Assembly (NCBI RefSeq): GCF_027887165.1
Contig: NC_077235.1
Coordinates: 51,919,895-51,983,894, forward strand
DNA length: 64,000 nt
Direction: 5' to 3'
Origin: Monodelphis domestica
Taxonomy: Eukaryota; Chordata; Mammalia; Didelphimorphia; Didelphidae
Part shown: piece by piece, positions 11,040-22,474 of the stretch
How the letters are laid out: each line of letters opens with the position of its first letter
Position numbering within the stretch: the stretch's first letter is position 1
Made by a program: the position numbers and the translations under genes
Notes under the pieces: generated by a model
Database searches by the model: none
What the model was told of the DNA's origin: nothing
Seen by the model: the letters and a program-made list of their open reading frames with translations, nothing else

Positions 11040-11350
11040 ATCTTGCAGTTCTCTGTCCTGTCTAGATCACATTTTTAGTACCATGTTCAGTTATGAATAC
11101 CATACTTTAGGCAAGACATTTATAATCTGTAAAATGTGTGGCAAATGCAGGGAGAGGTGGCAAACAAGATGGCAAAGGGATTCAAGTTCATACTACAACA
11201 TAGGTAAGACCATACTATATATATTTCATACTATATGAAAACTGTTTTAAGGAATTAAAGATATTTAACATAGAGAAGGGAAGACTTGCTGGGGGCATAG
11301 GGAGCATGCTAGCCATCTTAAATATATGGATATCTAATTTGTGAAAGGGA
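11040..11350 (+). mobile_element. L3/CR1-type LINE 3' fragment
   Basis: A decayed copy of the segment better preserved at 34735-35650: 'agttctctgtcctgtctaga', 'gtaccatgttcag', 'gatatttaacatagagaag' and 'gctagccatctt' are in the right order. Confidence 0.55.
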
Positions 11351-11369
11351 GATTTTTCTGTTATAATAA

Positions 11370-11815
11370 TAGAATTCAAAAATCCATATTAATTGTATCG
11401 TGATTTTTTTCATATTTAATAAAGAATCCCCTTGATAATTTAATTGGTGTGGCATAAAATCTATAAACTAATTTGAGCTATATAAACATTTTTTACATAT
11501 TGGCACAGTCTAGTCATGAACACTGAACATACTTCTACTTATAGGTCTCCCTTAATTTCTGTGGAAATCGTTTTGTAGTTGTATAAGTTCTCTGTGTGTC
11601 TACGTAGTTCTTTCCCATATATTTAATGCAGTTCATTGTTATTTTAAGTGGAACTTCTCTTTCTAGTGTTCCCTCTTGATTTCTTAATAATATACAGAAG
11701 TGCTAATGATTTTGTGTCTCCTAGTTTGCCGAAAAGCTATTGTCTTGATTGCTTTGGGTAAGGGGCGGGGCATGATTTCCTAGGAGTTTCTAAGTAGACT
11801 GCCAAATCATTTCTC
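11370..11815 (-). mobile_element. LINE-1 ORF2 fragment, antisense
   Basis: 'tttgtagttgtataagttc', 'agtggaacttctctttcta', 'tacagaagtgctaatga' follow the same order as the longer antisense L1 at 53629-55623. It is highly decayed. Confidence 0.55.
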
Positions 11816-11915
11816 TTGATATGTTCTGTACTAGATTTTCCAAGTATCTGGTTTCACAACCTAGGACTCATTCTTATATCTTTACTCTTTTATGCCCCAT
11901 ATCCAATCATCATAT

Positions 11916-12100
11916 CATAGATCTAAAGGTCATTTAGTCCAGTACTCTCATTATAAAAATGAGGGAAGTGAGACCCATGTATGATTAACATTATGTTGGG
12001 CAATGTCACACAGGTAGAATGTGGTAAAGGTGGAATTTGAGTCCATGTCCTCTGATTCCAAAGCCAGTCTTCTTTCTGCTGACCAATGCAGTCTCCTGAT
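11916..12100 (-). mobile_element. MIR-type SINE, antisense
   Basis: 'aggtcatttagtccagtact', 'gtcacacaggtagaatgtgg', 'ttgagtccatgtcctctgat' in antisense order. Confidence 0.55.
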
Positions 12101-12516
12101 TATTTGCCAAGTTTTCTTTATTTGATCTCCTCAATACTGTTTTTAGCTTTTCCCTCTCTACTCATATAACCACCATTCCAGTTCAGTCCCTTATCTTCTC
12201 TCACATATACAATAGCCTCCTAATTGGACTCCTTACTACAAACCCCTGCTCTCTCCAGTCCACACTGCCAACATGATATTCCTAAACCACAGTTTGGACC
12301 TCATCATTCTGTTTCTCCAAAGTTCTGGGGACTCTCTATTGCCATTAGGATAAAATACAAACTCCTCCATTTGGAATTTAAAGCTATTCATAATATGGTT
12401 CCAGTCCATATTCACAGGGCTATTAGACCTTCCTTTCCTTCATGTACTCTTTACTCTGATCAAACTGGACCATGTGCTTTTCTTCTAATACAACATCCCA
12501 TCTCCCATCTCTGGAC

Positions 12517-12627
12517 CTTTTCTTTTCTTTTCTTTTCTTTTCTTTTCTTTTCTTTTCTTTTCTTTTCTTTTCTTTTCTTTTCTTTTCTTTTCTTTTCTTT
12601 TCTTTTCTTTTCTTTTCTTTTCTTTTC
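12517..12627. repeat. (CTTTT)n pentanucleotide tract
   Basis: About 22 nearly perfect CTTTT units. On the minus strand this is (AAAAG)n at the 3' end of the adjoining SINE, so it probably grew from that SINE's A-rich tail. Confidence 0.95.
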
Positions 12628-12790
12628 AACTCTTGCATTCTGTCCCAGAATTCACACTAAAATATTGGTTCCAAGGCAAAGAATGGCAAAGGCTAGGCAG
12701 CTAGAAAGTGGTGTCTGAGGTCAGATTTGAACGCAGGACCTCCCATCTCCAGGCTTGGCTCTTTATCCACTGAGCCATATAACTGCCCCC
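12523..12790 (-). mobile_element. Mon1-type SINE with expanded tail
   Basis: The body (12628-12790) shows 'tattggttccaaggcaaag', 'ttgaacgcaggacctccca' and 'ccactgagccatataactgc', all antisense. Flanks 12506-12522 and 12791-12807 match at 13 of 17 positions, consistent with a decayed target duplication inside L2. Confidence 0.7.
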
Positions 12791-13023
12791 CATTTCCAGA
12801 CATTTTCAAGGCAGCTCCCTGAAATGTACTATTCTCTCATATCTGCCTCTTGGATTTCTCATTCCCTTCAAAACTCAATTAAAGGGTCATCTCCTAAATG
12901 AAGCATTTCCTGATTCACCTGGCTTCTAGTGCCCTCTCAAATAAATTTGTATTTACCTTGTATGAGAGAATACAGATATAAAACATTCTGTAAACCTTAA
13001 AGCACAATGCATTTTTTGCTATT

Positions 13024-13083
13024 GCTACTACTACAACTACTACTACTGCTGCTGCTGCTGCTACTATTATTATTATCATCATA
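13024..13083. repeat. Trinucleotide tract (CTA/CTG/TAT)
   Basis: Runs of ACT, GCT and TAT triplets follow 'aaaccttaaagcacaatgca', which looks like an L3/MIR3-type tail. Confidence 0.9.
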
Positions 13084-13504
13084 ATCAGTATATATATTGT
13101 TTTTTTCTTAATAGAATGTAAGGGCAAGGACTAATTTGCTCCTGTCTTTATATCTCCAGGAACCAGTCCAGTGTCTGGCATATAGTGGGCATTTAATAAA
13201 AAATTGTTGTTTGTAATTGGCTGGTTAATATTTTTCATAAAAATTAGAAATAGTTAGTTGAGATTGTCCACAGAAGGAATTAATATTTTCCTTTCATTGG
13301 CAAAAGTAATTCTCTTCATTTAATTTTCCTCTTATTGACACAGCTGACATTTTAAGTGTAGTCAGAAAAAGAGACTGAATATCCTTGCTCCATCCCTGAT
13401 CTTATATGGAGAGCTTCCAGAATTTCTCTTTTACAAATAATGATAGGTCTTAGCTTTAATTAAACCTTTTCAATCATATTACAGAAAAGTCATTCCATCT
13501 CTTT

Positions 13505-13690
13505 GCTTCCTAGAATTCTTAACACGAATGAATGCTGTATCTCATTAAAGACTTTTCTGCATCTACTGATATGATCATGTCATTTTTGTAACTTCTTTTA
13601 TTAATATGACTAACCAGACTAATTGTCATATTAATGTTGAAAAATGCTTATATTCCTGATTCAAAAAAAAAGCCACTTAATTTCATGTCT
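13505..13690 (-). mobile_element. LINE-1 ORF2 fragment, antisense
   Basis: 'gaatgctgtatctcattaaa', 'ttttctgcatctactgatat', 'gatcatgtcatttttg' resemble the antisense L1 reverse-transcriptase region. Confidence 0.5.
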
Positions 13691-13837
13691 GATTAGCATC
13701 ATGATCCTGGAGTAAGTGGTTCTTTGTATAACCTTGGGTCATTGCAGCAGAATAATTCCTTTGTGACTAAGCATATGATTTTTCATACTGAGCTATAAGA
13801 GAGAATAAAAAGCATGATATATTTATAACTTCTTATA

Positions 13838-14085
13838 ATAAAAATAATAGCTAGCACAGGACTTTACAAATAATATTTCAACTTGATCTTCATAATAACC
13901 ACAGAAGGGATGTGTTATTATTATCTCCATTTCACAGATGAGGAAATCTAGGCACAGAGAAATTAGTGACCTGCTTAGGGTCACACAGATAATGTGTCAG
14001 AATCTAGATTTGAACTCAGGACTTCCTGATGTCAAGTCCAGTGCTCTATGCACTATGACACCTAAATGCCTTCTTCTTCTTAGGG
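13838..14085 (-). mobile_element. MIR-type SINE, antisense, near full length
   Basis: 'gatcttcataataaccacag', 'tctccatttcacagatgagg', 'gggtcacacagataatgtg', 'tttgaactcaggacttcc' and 'ctctatgcactatgacacct'. Confidence 0.75.
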
Positions 14086-14183
14086 ATTTCTGGAAGGGCA
14101 TGAGATATGGAATGCAGAGTTAGAGGATGTACCTGGAGTGGACAGGATATATCTGCCCTAAACCTTCCCAATTTTCCCTGTCA

Positions 14184-14201
14184 CTATCCCCCCCCCCCCC
14201 A
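14184..14201. repeat. C homopolymer run
   Basis: A short run of C around 14190-14200, prone to slippage. Confidence 0.8.
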
Positions 14202-14609
14202 TGCAACTGCTCCTGATTAGGGGTAGGTGCACAGGGATTTTACTGGAATAAAGGCACAAATTGAGTGTCTAGAGAATTAAGTATCACCCATTTCTTTTGT
14301 GGCAGTCCAGAATGACAGTCATTTTAATTTCTTCCCCAGTTCTTCAGTGGTCCATTTTTAAAAAATAAAACAATTTTCTAAAATATTTAACAGAAAAGCA
14401 AAGTTTAAAAAAATACCTAAATCCCTGAGTTAGTCTCCTATGCATCCTTCCTCTTTAGCCACACATGTTTATTTACCATGGCCTTCTACATTCTCCAGTA
14501 CTCATATTCTCTGCATTACATCCACTGTATTGGGTGAACAGGCCCTCTCTAGGGAATTTACACCAGGACATAGACAGAGTTGCCAACATTGTGCTCTTCA
14601 GTGAGATGA

Positions 14610-15610
14610 ATTAACTGTGTGGTACAGAGGCAAGAATAATGGATTTGGAATCAGAAGACATAGGTTTGAATTATGACTATGCTCCTTGTTGGCTTTGTGA
14701 CCTTGGGTAAGTCACTTCAATCCTTTGGGCCACAGTTTCCTCCTTTGTAAAATGTGAGGTCTTGACTAGATGATTTCTTTTTTTTTTTATTCAATGACCT
14801 TTATTTTATTTTATTTTAAATTTTATTTAGTCAATTTAGAACATTATTCCTTTGTTACAAGAATCATATTCTTTCCCTCCCCTCCTCCCATCCTTCCCAT
14901 AGCCAACACTCAATTCCACTGGGTTTTACATGTGTCCTTGATCAGAATCTATTTCCATATTATTGATGTTTACAATAGGATGATCGTTTAGAGTCTACAT
15001 CCCTGATCATATCCCCCTCGATCCATGTGATCATGTTTTTCTTCTGTGTTTCTACTCCCACAATTTTTCCTCTGAATGTGGGTAGTGTTCTTTCTCATAG
15101 ATCCCTCCAGGTTGTTCAGGATCACTGCATTGCCACTAATAGAGAAGTCCATTACATACATTGTACCACAGTGTATCACTCTCTGTGTATAATGTTTTCC
15201 TGGTTCTGCTCCTCTCACTCTGCATCAATTCCTGGAGGTTGTTCCAGTCTCCATGGAATTCCTCCACTTTATTATTCCTTTGAGCACAATAGTATTCCAT
15301 CACCAACAGATACCACAATTTGTTCAGTCATTCCCCAATTGAAGGGCATCCCCTCATTTTCCAATTTTTGGCCACCACAAAGAGCTCAGCTATGAATATT
15401 CCTGTACAAAACTTTTTCCTTATTATCTCTTTGGGGTACAAATCCAGCAGTGCTATGACTGGGTCAAAGGGCAGGCAGTCTTTTAGCTTCCTTTGGGCAG
15501 AGTTCCAAATTGCACTCCAGAATGGTTGGATCAATTCACAACTCCACCAGCACTGAGTAGATGATTTCTAAGGGCCCTGTCTACTCTAAGTCTTTTGTGA
15601 GAGTAGACCA
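14610..15610 (+). mobile_element. MIR-type SINE split by an L1 insertion
   Basis: The 5' part (14610-14778) carries 'ggtttgaattatgactatg' and 'gaccttgggtaagtcactt'. The 3' part resumes at 15558 with 'tagatgatttctaagggccc'. The break is exactly at the L1 target duplication. Confidence 0.8.
14779..15557 (-). mobile_element. 5'-truncated LINE-1 with target duplication
   Basis: The minus strand encodes the L1 ORF2 C-terminus, with fragments akin to 'GCPSIGEWLNKLWYM' near 15310-15340. A poly(T) left end is the antisense tail. The 12-bp duplication 'tagatgatttct' lies exactly at 14767-14778 and 15558-15569. It is about 780 bp, with ORF2 frames broken. Confidence 0.9.
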
Positions 15611-15959
15611 ATGAAAAAATCGAGCTGCTAAGGGCTGTAATAACTGGGCCAGCAGGTGTTCACATCAGTGCTGGTCCTCATAGTTTTTGTCACTCTTACA
15701 TAAAGGATTCTTTATTTTCATTTCTGTTTCATTCTTCTGGCATGGATCACATTCTCTTATTTAACTTGTAAGTGCTGGCTCCACTTTTCCATCCACATTC
15801 CGTAGAGCTAATATTTTTTTTCCAAGGGTTGGTTTAAAAGTAGAAAGGACACATTATCTGTTGGGGGTAGCAGTGACTTTCTATTGGCAATATGGATCCT
15901 TACAAGGGTTTCTGCTGGGGTAGAACTGGGTTAGCACCAAGTCATCATTGGTCTCTAGA

Positions 15960-16090
15960 GTATTCTTCTTGGCACAAAAGGAGGGAGGGAGGAAGGCAAG
16001 AAAGAAGGAAGAGGAGAAGGAAGAAGGAACAAAGAAAGGAAAGGAAGAGCAAAGAAGGAAGGAGAGAAAGAACAAAGGAAGAATTTTTAA
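15960..16090. repeat. Purine-rich GA/GGAA low-complexity tract
   Basis: Irregular GGAA, AAGG and AGA units over about 110 bp. The open frames on both strands come from composition. Confidence 0.8.
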
Positions 16091-17345
16091 GTAACTACTA
16101 AGGCCATACATTTATGAGATTTTATTGGGGTTAGGGGTAGGGGAGGTAGTGCATGAATATGCCACTAAGTTTGAAAAGTCTTTGAAAAACATTTGATGAA
16201 ATGATGACTGACAAGTGATCTTATTGATTCCACTTGGCTTCAGGATTTCATTATACCCTCTGGATCTAGTATGAATGTATTGAGTATGCTGAAATGGGAA
16301 GCTTTTCCAGAAATCTGAGCATGTGACTATCTAGAATACCACTGATTCGAAATCACATTAGAGGGAAGGAGGGGGTCTCAAGTTTGACCAGGTCCTCTTC
16401 CCCTTCACTAACTTATTACCTCTATTTTGAGCATCTTTGAAGAGTTTGGAAGCTGAGGAATGCTTTATTTTTATTCTGAACATAAGAAACACCCAAACAA
16501 AATGGGTATTTCCATATACAAAGGGAAGGAGGACCACACACAAGACTGCAAAACTATAACATCAGCTTGCTTTTCTTTTTAGTTAATAAGTTGGATCAGT
16601 AATTTTCAAGGCTGTTCAGACTGTCTATGCCTGTGGAAGTCATTATTCCACACCTTAGCCAGGAATTGAAGTGAGGTATCCTGGAAATGATTGATGGAGA
16701 AGGGGAAGGAATACAGGCCTAAGAGTGGACAGGGTTTGCCTGTCTCTGGTCACCCATGCTCCATATTGATTGATGGAATAGAGAAGATTCCAAAGGATAA
16801 AAAACAGCAGCCTGAGCAGCCAAATCCATAGCAAGGAAACAAGGGCTGAGTTGATATTAAGGTCAAGACCTTTCAGAAGAAAGTTGGGCAGAAGGGAACT
16901 TAAGGAAGAGACAAATGTTCTGTAACTATTGAAGTTCAAGATTAATGACAAGAACCTTTGTCTGTGAAATCATTAACCTTTACATCTGTTGCAATGCTCC
17001 ATCTCCATACCATAGAATCTCTTTGTAGGGCTTTATATGAAATGCCTTTTGAAACACTTAATAAATTGCTATATTGTTTTCAGGGACATAGGAAATTGTG
17101 GTTTTTCTCAAACAGGGGATATGGAGTAAAGGACCCCACAGGAAGCTGGGGGGATTGGTGACCACAAGAAGCCTGTCTATGATCTAAGACTTCTCTGACC
17201 TTGTATGCTTTAGAAGTGACATAAAATCCTAAGACAGGGTCTCTCCCCTGGCAGGGGCCTCAAGAAGCCTAAACTCTTATCAAGGAGGCCAGATCTATCA
17301 ACTACACATAAAAACACATTGTGAGTAGTGGCATCCAAACTATCA
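16091..17345. other. Unassigned, repeat-poor stretch
   Basis: No family-like protein recognised. A minus-strand 98-codon frame at 16655-16951 has one hydrophobic leucine-rich run around residues 38-62 but no motif I can name. It could be chance or an old viral or retroelement relic. Confidence 0.4.
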
Positions 17346-17349
17346 TTTG

Positions 17350-17381
<32 letters not shown>

Positions 17382-17383
17382 TG

Positions 17384-17412
<29 letters not shown>
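17350..17412. repeat. (TATG)n microsatellite
   Basis: About 15 perfect TATG units starting just after 'tttgtata'. Confidence 0.97.
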
Positions 17413-17414
<2 letters not shown>

Positions 17415-17523
17415 TGGGTTGTAGAAGGCAGCACAAAGAAATATTCTATATTGGTCAAGGCCATTCAAAAGAAAGCTTTACAGAGGAGGGAACTGAGGAT
17501 GATAGTGAGTGGAAGATATACCT

Positions 17524-17720
17524 AAATGAGTTCCTTTATCTTCCAGATAAGTTACCTGATGATCATTTTGCTCTTCTATGGATCCACTGCTGCCATCATT
17601 CCTATCCTGAAGATCTACTTGACGACAGGTAAATTAAAATCCTCCTCTTTGATTGCTATCAGCCTCTTTTATAGGACCCTTATTTTCTTGCAGGTTCAGT
17701 CCACTTTTAGCCCAAAATAG
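17524..17720 (+). pseudogene. Olfactory receptor fragment, TM5-TM6
   Basis: The reading frame from 17526 gives MSSFIFQISYL, matching the MSS...VSY start of OR TM5. LKIYLTTGKLK then parallels the third intracellular loop, and AISLFYRTLIF parallels TM6 '[11 protein letters not shown]' of the intact OR at 9791. The [10 protein letters not shown] block is degraded, and the rest of the receptor is absent on both sides. It would not make a receptor. The strand is the same as the intact gene. Confidence 0.5.
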
Positions 17721-18140
17721 TGTCCATTTCCTACATGTTGATGTTTCCAGGTAAAACCTCATTAGCTATATATTAAGAAATAGGAAAGTCATAGAATTCA
17801 TGAACTAGCTTCTCTTTTGAGTTTTAAATCCAGTCTGGCAAAGAAACCCACTAACGAGCACTTGATCAATATTTTCCTTTCATCTAATAGAATGTTCCTT
17901 TGGTAAGGTTCAATAGAAAGGTTTCTTGGTAAATATTTTCTTTCGGTCTAATATGAGTTGATGAGCCCTGAGTTTGGGTCCCAGTTCTGCCATCAAGATC
18001 TTATATAAGCACCCTGGTTACAAATGTCTCACCAAATAAGCATCAATTGCCATTACAATAATCTGTGATGATCAAATCTTCTTGAGACAGCTCAAACTGG
18101 ATGTCTGAGATAGTGGCTGTCTGAGACTCTGTTCTGTCAA
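17721..18140. other. Nothing recognised
   Basis: AT-rich sequence without gene or clear repeat signature. Confidence 0.4.
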
Positions 18141-18640
18141 CCTTAGGGCACATTTAAGAGCCCCAGACATAACACTTAGCAGCAATATGACTTGGATCAA
18201 GTCACTTAAATTTTCTGAACCTGTTCCTTTTCTCTGCAGAAAGATGACAATAAGAGTTATGAAAAAACCCTTTGGAGACCCCTAAAACTCTCTAGAGATG
18301 TGAATAATTCTTATCATTAAAATTCTTCTTTGACAACTGGGCTGTCTTTATATTTTATGCATTTGTCATCTTCATATTTTATGTTTGAGGAATTAGGAGA
18401 TGTTAGTGATGAATACCCTGAATAAGATTTCATTTCCTCTGGATATAGGACCTTAGATCTAAAGCTGGAAGGGACCTCTGAGGTTAGCCAGTCTAATACC
18501 CTCATTTGACAAATGACAAAACTGAGGCATAGAAAAGTAAAATAAACCCTTGCCAAGGGTCAAATAATAAATTTCTCAGGTGGGATTTGAACTCAGGTCT
18601 TCCTGATTCTACATCCAGTGCTTGATGTACTATATACTGC
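18141..18640. mobile_element. MIR-type fragments in opposite orientations
   Basis: 18141-18310 is plus ('gacttggatcaagtcactta'). 18451-18640 is minus ('tgacaaatgacaaaactgag', 'gggatttgaactcaggtctt'). Confidence 0.55.
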
Positions 18641-18779
18641 CTTGCTCTCAGGCTGAGAAGTTTGGATTTTATTTTGAAGGTAATAGGGAAATTTTTCATC
18701 AGGGGGGAAATGTAGTTATCTCTCTATCTTAGGAAGATTATTTTTATTTTTTAGGAAGATTATTTTTAGATTGATGAAG

Positions 18780-19970
18780 AGATAAACATTTACTATGCAC
18801 AAGATATTGGCTAGAAAGAAAAAAAATGACAGTTCTGCCTTCAAGAAGCTTACATTCTATCAGTTTATGATGTGTCTACTGAGAAGAATATAAAAAGTAT
18901 AGACAAAGTCATTTTGAGTCAGAAGTGAGGAGAGAACACATGCCATGCATGAGGGACCACCTATGCAAAGGGTTGGGGAAGGATGTCATTGCATAGGGAA
19001 AAGATAGTAGTCCACTTTGCCTGGACAAATGGTGTATTAAGGGGAGTAATATGAAATACAACTAAAAAGGTAAGTGGGAATCAGATTGTATAGGGATTTC
19101 AAGGACAGGTTGAGGTGTTTTTTCCCTAGAGGAATTAGAAAGCTATGGAAGATTATTGAGTACAAGAATAGCATTGTCAGATTGGTGTTTTAGGATTATC
19201 CATTTGTCAGCTATGGGGGAAGATAAGCCAAAGCCAGCAGAGACTGTAGGAAGTAGAAAAACCAATTAATTAGGAGGTTATTGTAATAGAATAGGTAAGA
19301 GGTGATGAGGCCCTCAACTAGAAAAGTGGCTATATGAGAAGGGGAGCAGAGAGTTGAAAAATATTGTGAAGGTGGAATCAAAACTTGGCAACTGATTGGA
19401 AATGGACTGGGGACAAGGATCACTGTAAATTTGGAAACATGGATCACTAGAAGGTTGGTGGTTCCCTTAACAAAAAATAGGGAGATTTGGAAGAAAAGTA
19501 ACTTTTGGGAAAACATGATAAGTTCAATTTTGGACATGTTCATTTTGAGATACCTATTGGTGGAAATAATTTAGTAAGCAGATGGTAATGTCAGGAATGA
19601 TTAAGATTGGGCATGTATATTTGGAAATTATTTGCACAGGAATGATAGTTTAACCCATGGGAGGTAATGAGATCCTTGAGGCAGAGGGTGGAAAGATAGA
19701 CAAGGTCCCAGAAGAGGTTTGGGAGAAGTGCCCATTGTTAGACATGGATGATGATCCAAAAAATAGACTGAGGAGAAGTCCAGCAATTACTAGAAGAGAC
19801 CAGTGTCCTAGACATCAAAGGAGATGGTATACAAGATGAAGGGATGGTTGATGGGGTCAAACCAAAGAGTGGTCAAGTAACATGATGATTGATGAAAGAT
19901 CATCATATTGGGAAGGTAAAAAATCACTGGTAACACTGGAGAGAAGATTCAAAAGAGTTCTGGTGTTGAG
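18780..19970 (-). mobile_element. LINE L2 fragment, antisense, 3' end through ORF2
   Basis: Antisense L2 runs from 'ttctgccttcaagaagctta' into ORF2. The minus-strand frame at 19211-19543 begins MNMSKIELIMF, the L2 reverse-transcriptase LNMSKTELI motif, and 19940-19960 reads back as a SxVTSDF-like continuation. Frames are broken elsewhere. Confidence 0.75.
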
Positions 19971-20266
19971 TCACAGTGTAAGAGCTCAGGTCTGGTCATA
20001 GATTGAACCCTAAGATTGAGCACACACTGAACCCTAAGCCAAGCTGCCCACTGCCCACTAAGAATAGCATCTATTTAATGCTCTAAGCTTTACAAAGCAC
20101 TTTACAGATATGATCTTATTTTCACTTCCCTACGACCCTGTGGTGTGTATGCTACAGGTATTATTGTCCTCATGCTACTGATGAAAAAAATGAGGCTTGG
20201 AGAGGTTGTGCGATTAGCCCAGAGTCAAATAGCTATTAAGTGCTAGATGTGACATTCAAACTCAGG

Positions 20267-20562
20267 TATATGATTGAAAATCTGATACCCTAAAAAAGAA
20301 CTACATATCTCAAGAGCCCACTGACTTCCTGTCATTACGTACTTCCTGTAGACAGAGGATAAAGGGTATGGGCTTTGGTGGCTCCATCTCTCTGATGTAG
20401 AATCAGCATTGAGGGTGTGAGTGGGGTTAACTAAAAAATGGCTAACCAGCCATGGGCACGTGGTCTTTATTTTGTATCTTCTTTATTCCTTGATTTCTAA
20501 TGATCATGAATAAATCTCTTAAAATATAATATTATTATTGAGATTTAATTTTAACTTTTACA
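20267..20562 (+). repeat. 5' LTR
   Basis: 296 bp, alignable end to end with 23725-24023. It holds an AATAAA poly(A) signal at 20509-20514. The first two bases are TA rather than TG. Confidence 0.9.
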
Positions 20563-21235
20563 TTGATGGCAACCATTAGTTGAAGAAGAACCTCTCAAAT
20601 TTTTAAAATAGCCTAGATAAAATTTTTTTAATCCACATTTCTCCTGCCAAGGCTTTTTGTCCACCCCACCCACCCTCGCAAACTCCAACTCTCTTTGGAG
20701 CTGCTACGTTTTTCTTTACTACTTTTTGCCCAGTTGCTTGCTCTCCCTACTGGCCAGGCTATTTTTATTGGGAGGACTCTTGTTGAAGAAGAAATAAACA
20801 GCTTCTCTCCTCCAACTGCTTGAGTCCTTCATTCCTCCTTCCTCCTTTGTTCCTCCTCACTGCTGACTCTTGCATTGCTGATACAGCTTCCTCCTGATCT
20901 TCTGGACTCAGAATGCTCAACCAACCCCAGCCCCCAGCCCCCAGCCTCCATAAATCCTCCTCCTGATCTTCAGCTCTGATCCTAAATTAGCCTCCACCCT
21001 GACCCTGATCACTGTTGCTGCCTCTGCTGGGCTGGTTGCTGCCACCAAGAAGCTAGGAGTCCTTGGAGTCCCTCCTCAGGGCAGATGGTCAGAAAAAACC
21101 AGGGTATTTTTTTCCTTAGGCAACAATTAGCCTCCTAACTCCCTCTGGAGAAACTAGCACTTTACCTCAGGGGGGACAGGGAGAGAAGGAAGGGACTCTT
21201 CTAAACAGGAAATTGATTACAATCATGGCAATTCT

Positions 21236-21553
21236 ATGAAAGAGCACAGCATTACCTATTTCAAACAGCTTCCAGCTTTAGGATGTTTTTTCTTTCTACC
21301 ACTTATCCTTTCAATTATCTTGCCTGAGATTCAGGGGAAAAATTCATCCCACTCCAACCCTTTGCCATTTGGGCCTGCCCAGTTTGAGATTCCTAAAACC
21401 CACATTTTCCCTCACTATGGGAGATCCGACAGTGCTGACAATAGGGATCTGAATTTTAAAAAAAGGAACTTTAAAGGGTCTGGAGGTGAAATTTTAAGCC
21501 TTTTCAGACTCCATTTTAAAAATGAAAGTCTGTATCTTATTATATTTTGCTGA
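21236..21553 (+). pseudogene. Relic frame in the LTR element, possible envelope-like N-terminus
   Basis: A 105-codon frame. A strongly hydrophobic run at residues 15-33 resembles a signal peptide and is followed by an N-S-S sequon; another sequon (N-E-S) lies near the end. No viral family motif is recognisable and it stops early. It may be chance. Confidence 0.25.
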
Positions 21554-22240
21554 TTGTTTTAAGATTTAATTTTGTTGTTTTAAGTTCATATATTAAATGT
21601 ATTTGATACTATTCTGTTACACTGAATCATTTTAATCTACTGTGTTTTAACTATTAGATACATTCTGTTACCTTTCCCTTATGACTACTGAACAAAATAT
21701 TGTAAAAACCCATAAAGTCTTTTTTTCCATTTTGCATTTAATTGTCATGTAGATGATGGATGGACTCAACCTGGCTAACAACTTTTAGAGAATTTAATAA
21801 GCTAAGAATTTAATTGTAATGTTAAGGGGCCTGTGGAGGCATCTTCATGGTGTCTTCTAAGAAAAGTTCATTTTCTGGATTTGGAGAAATAATTTTAATT
21901 AACTAGTGGTTTCTGAATGGATGAGTTTTTTTATATTCATATTTTAAAGAATGTTGTATTAAAGGTAGAGAAACAAAGGAATGTTCCTACCAAGAAATAC
22001 CAAGGTATTTTTATGAAGCAGGAAGCCAAAAAGAGTTCCTGCAAAATTCTTCAGTTTAATTTACTTACACCAGAACAATCTAGATTTCTTGGTGATGTTC
22101 TAGACCCAAATAAGTTTTACTTTGTTTAAAAATATATTTGCCAAGGTTGAAAGATTTGCTACATCTGTAAAAATTGTGACAAATATCCATCAGTTCCTAG
22201 TTTGTTTGATTTTTTTGTCATAGGGCAACTTATATGAAAT

Positions 22241-22474
22241 ATGATAGTGGATTTGTTTGCTATTGTAATTAAATGGGCTATTATAACTCTGGGGATATTG
22301 ATATTTTTTACATGTTGTACTATTGTTCTTTATAAAAAATTGTTACAAAAAATTAAAAAAAACTGTTACTTTGTGAAAATCATTTGCTTGTACTCACAGT
22401 GGATCATGGTCAGGTTTGAAGAGGAAATGGATCTCATTTTTGGTGAGAAATCTTTGTATTCTACATTTCCTTAG
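22241..22474 (+). pseudogene. Relic frame in the LTR element, transmembrane-like
   Basis: A 77-codon frame with a hydrophobic segment at about residues 6-31 directly followed by a Lys-rich stretch (YKKLLQKIKK). That is the layout of a retroviral TM anchor and tail, but it is not diagnostic. It lies about 1.25 kb before the 3' LTR, farther than expected for an envelope end. Confidence 0.25.

Larger units (their letters stand above)
12120..13215 (+). mobile_element. LINE L2 3' portion with nested SINE and microsatellites
   Basis: Plus-strand L2 can be followed from the ORF2 end ('ctttttagcttttccctct', 'atacaatagcctcctaattg') through the 3' UTR ('tcatctcctaaatgaagc', 'gtaagggcaaggactaattt') to the terminal 'tctggcatatagtgggcat'. 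A SINE (12523-12790) and a trinucleotide tract (13024-13083) interrupt it. Confidence 0.7.

Noticed and set aside
12224-12718. 164-codon plus-strand frame
   Set aside because: It runs through L2, the (CTTTT)n tract and an antisense SINE; the open frame is from the repeat unit lacking stops.
16655-16951. 98-codon hydrophobic minus-strand frame as a membrane protein
   Set aside because: Only one leucine-rich run and no motif; could not be distinguished from chance, so kept as unassigned.
17321-17464. YVCM/IHTY-repeat frames
   Set aside because: Translations of the (TATG)n microsatellite.
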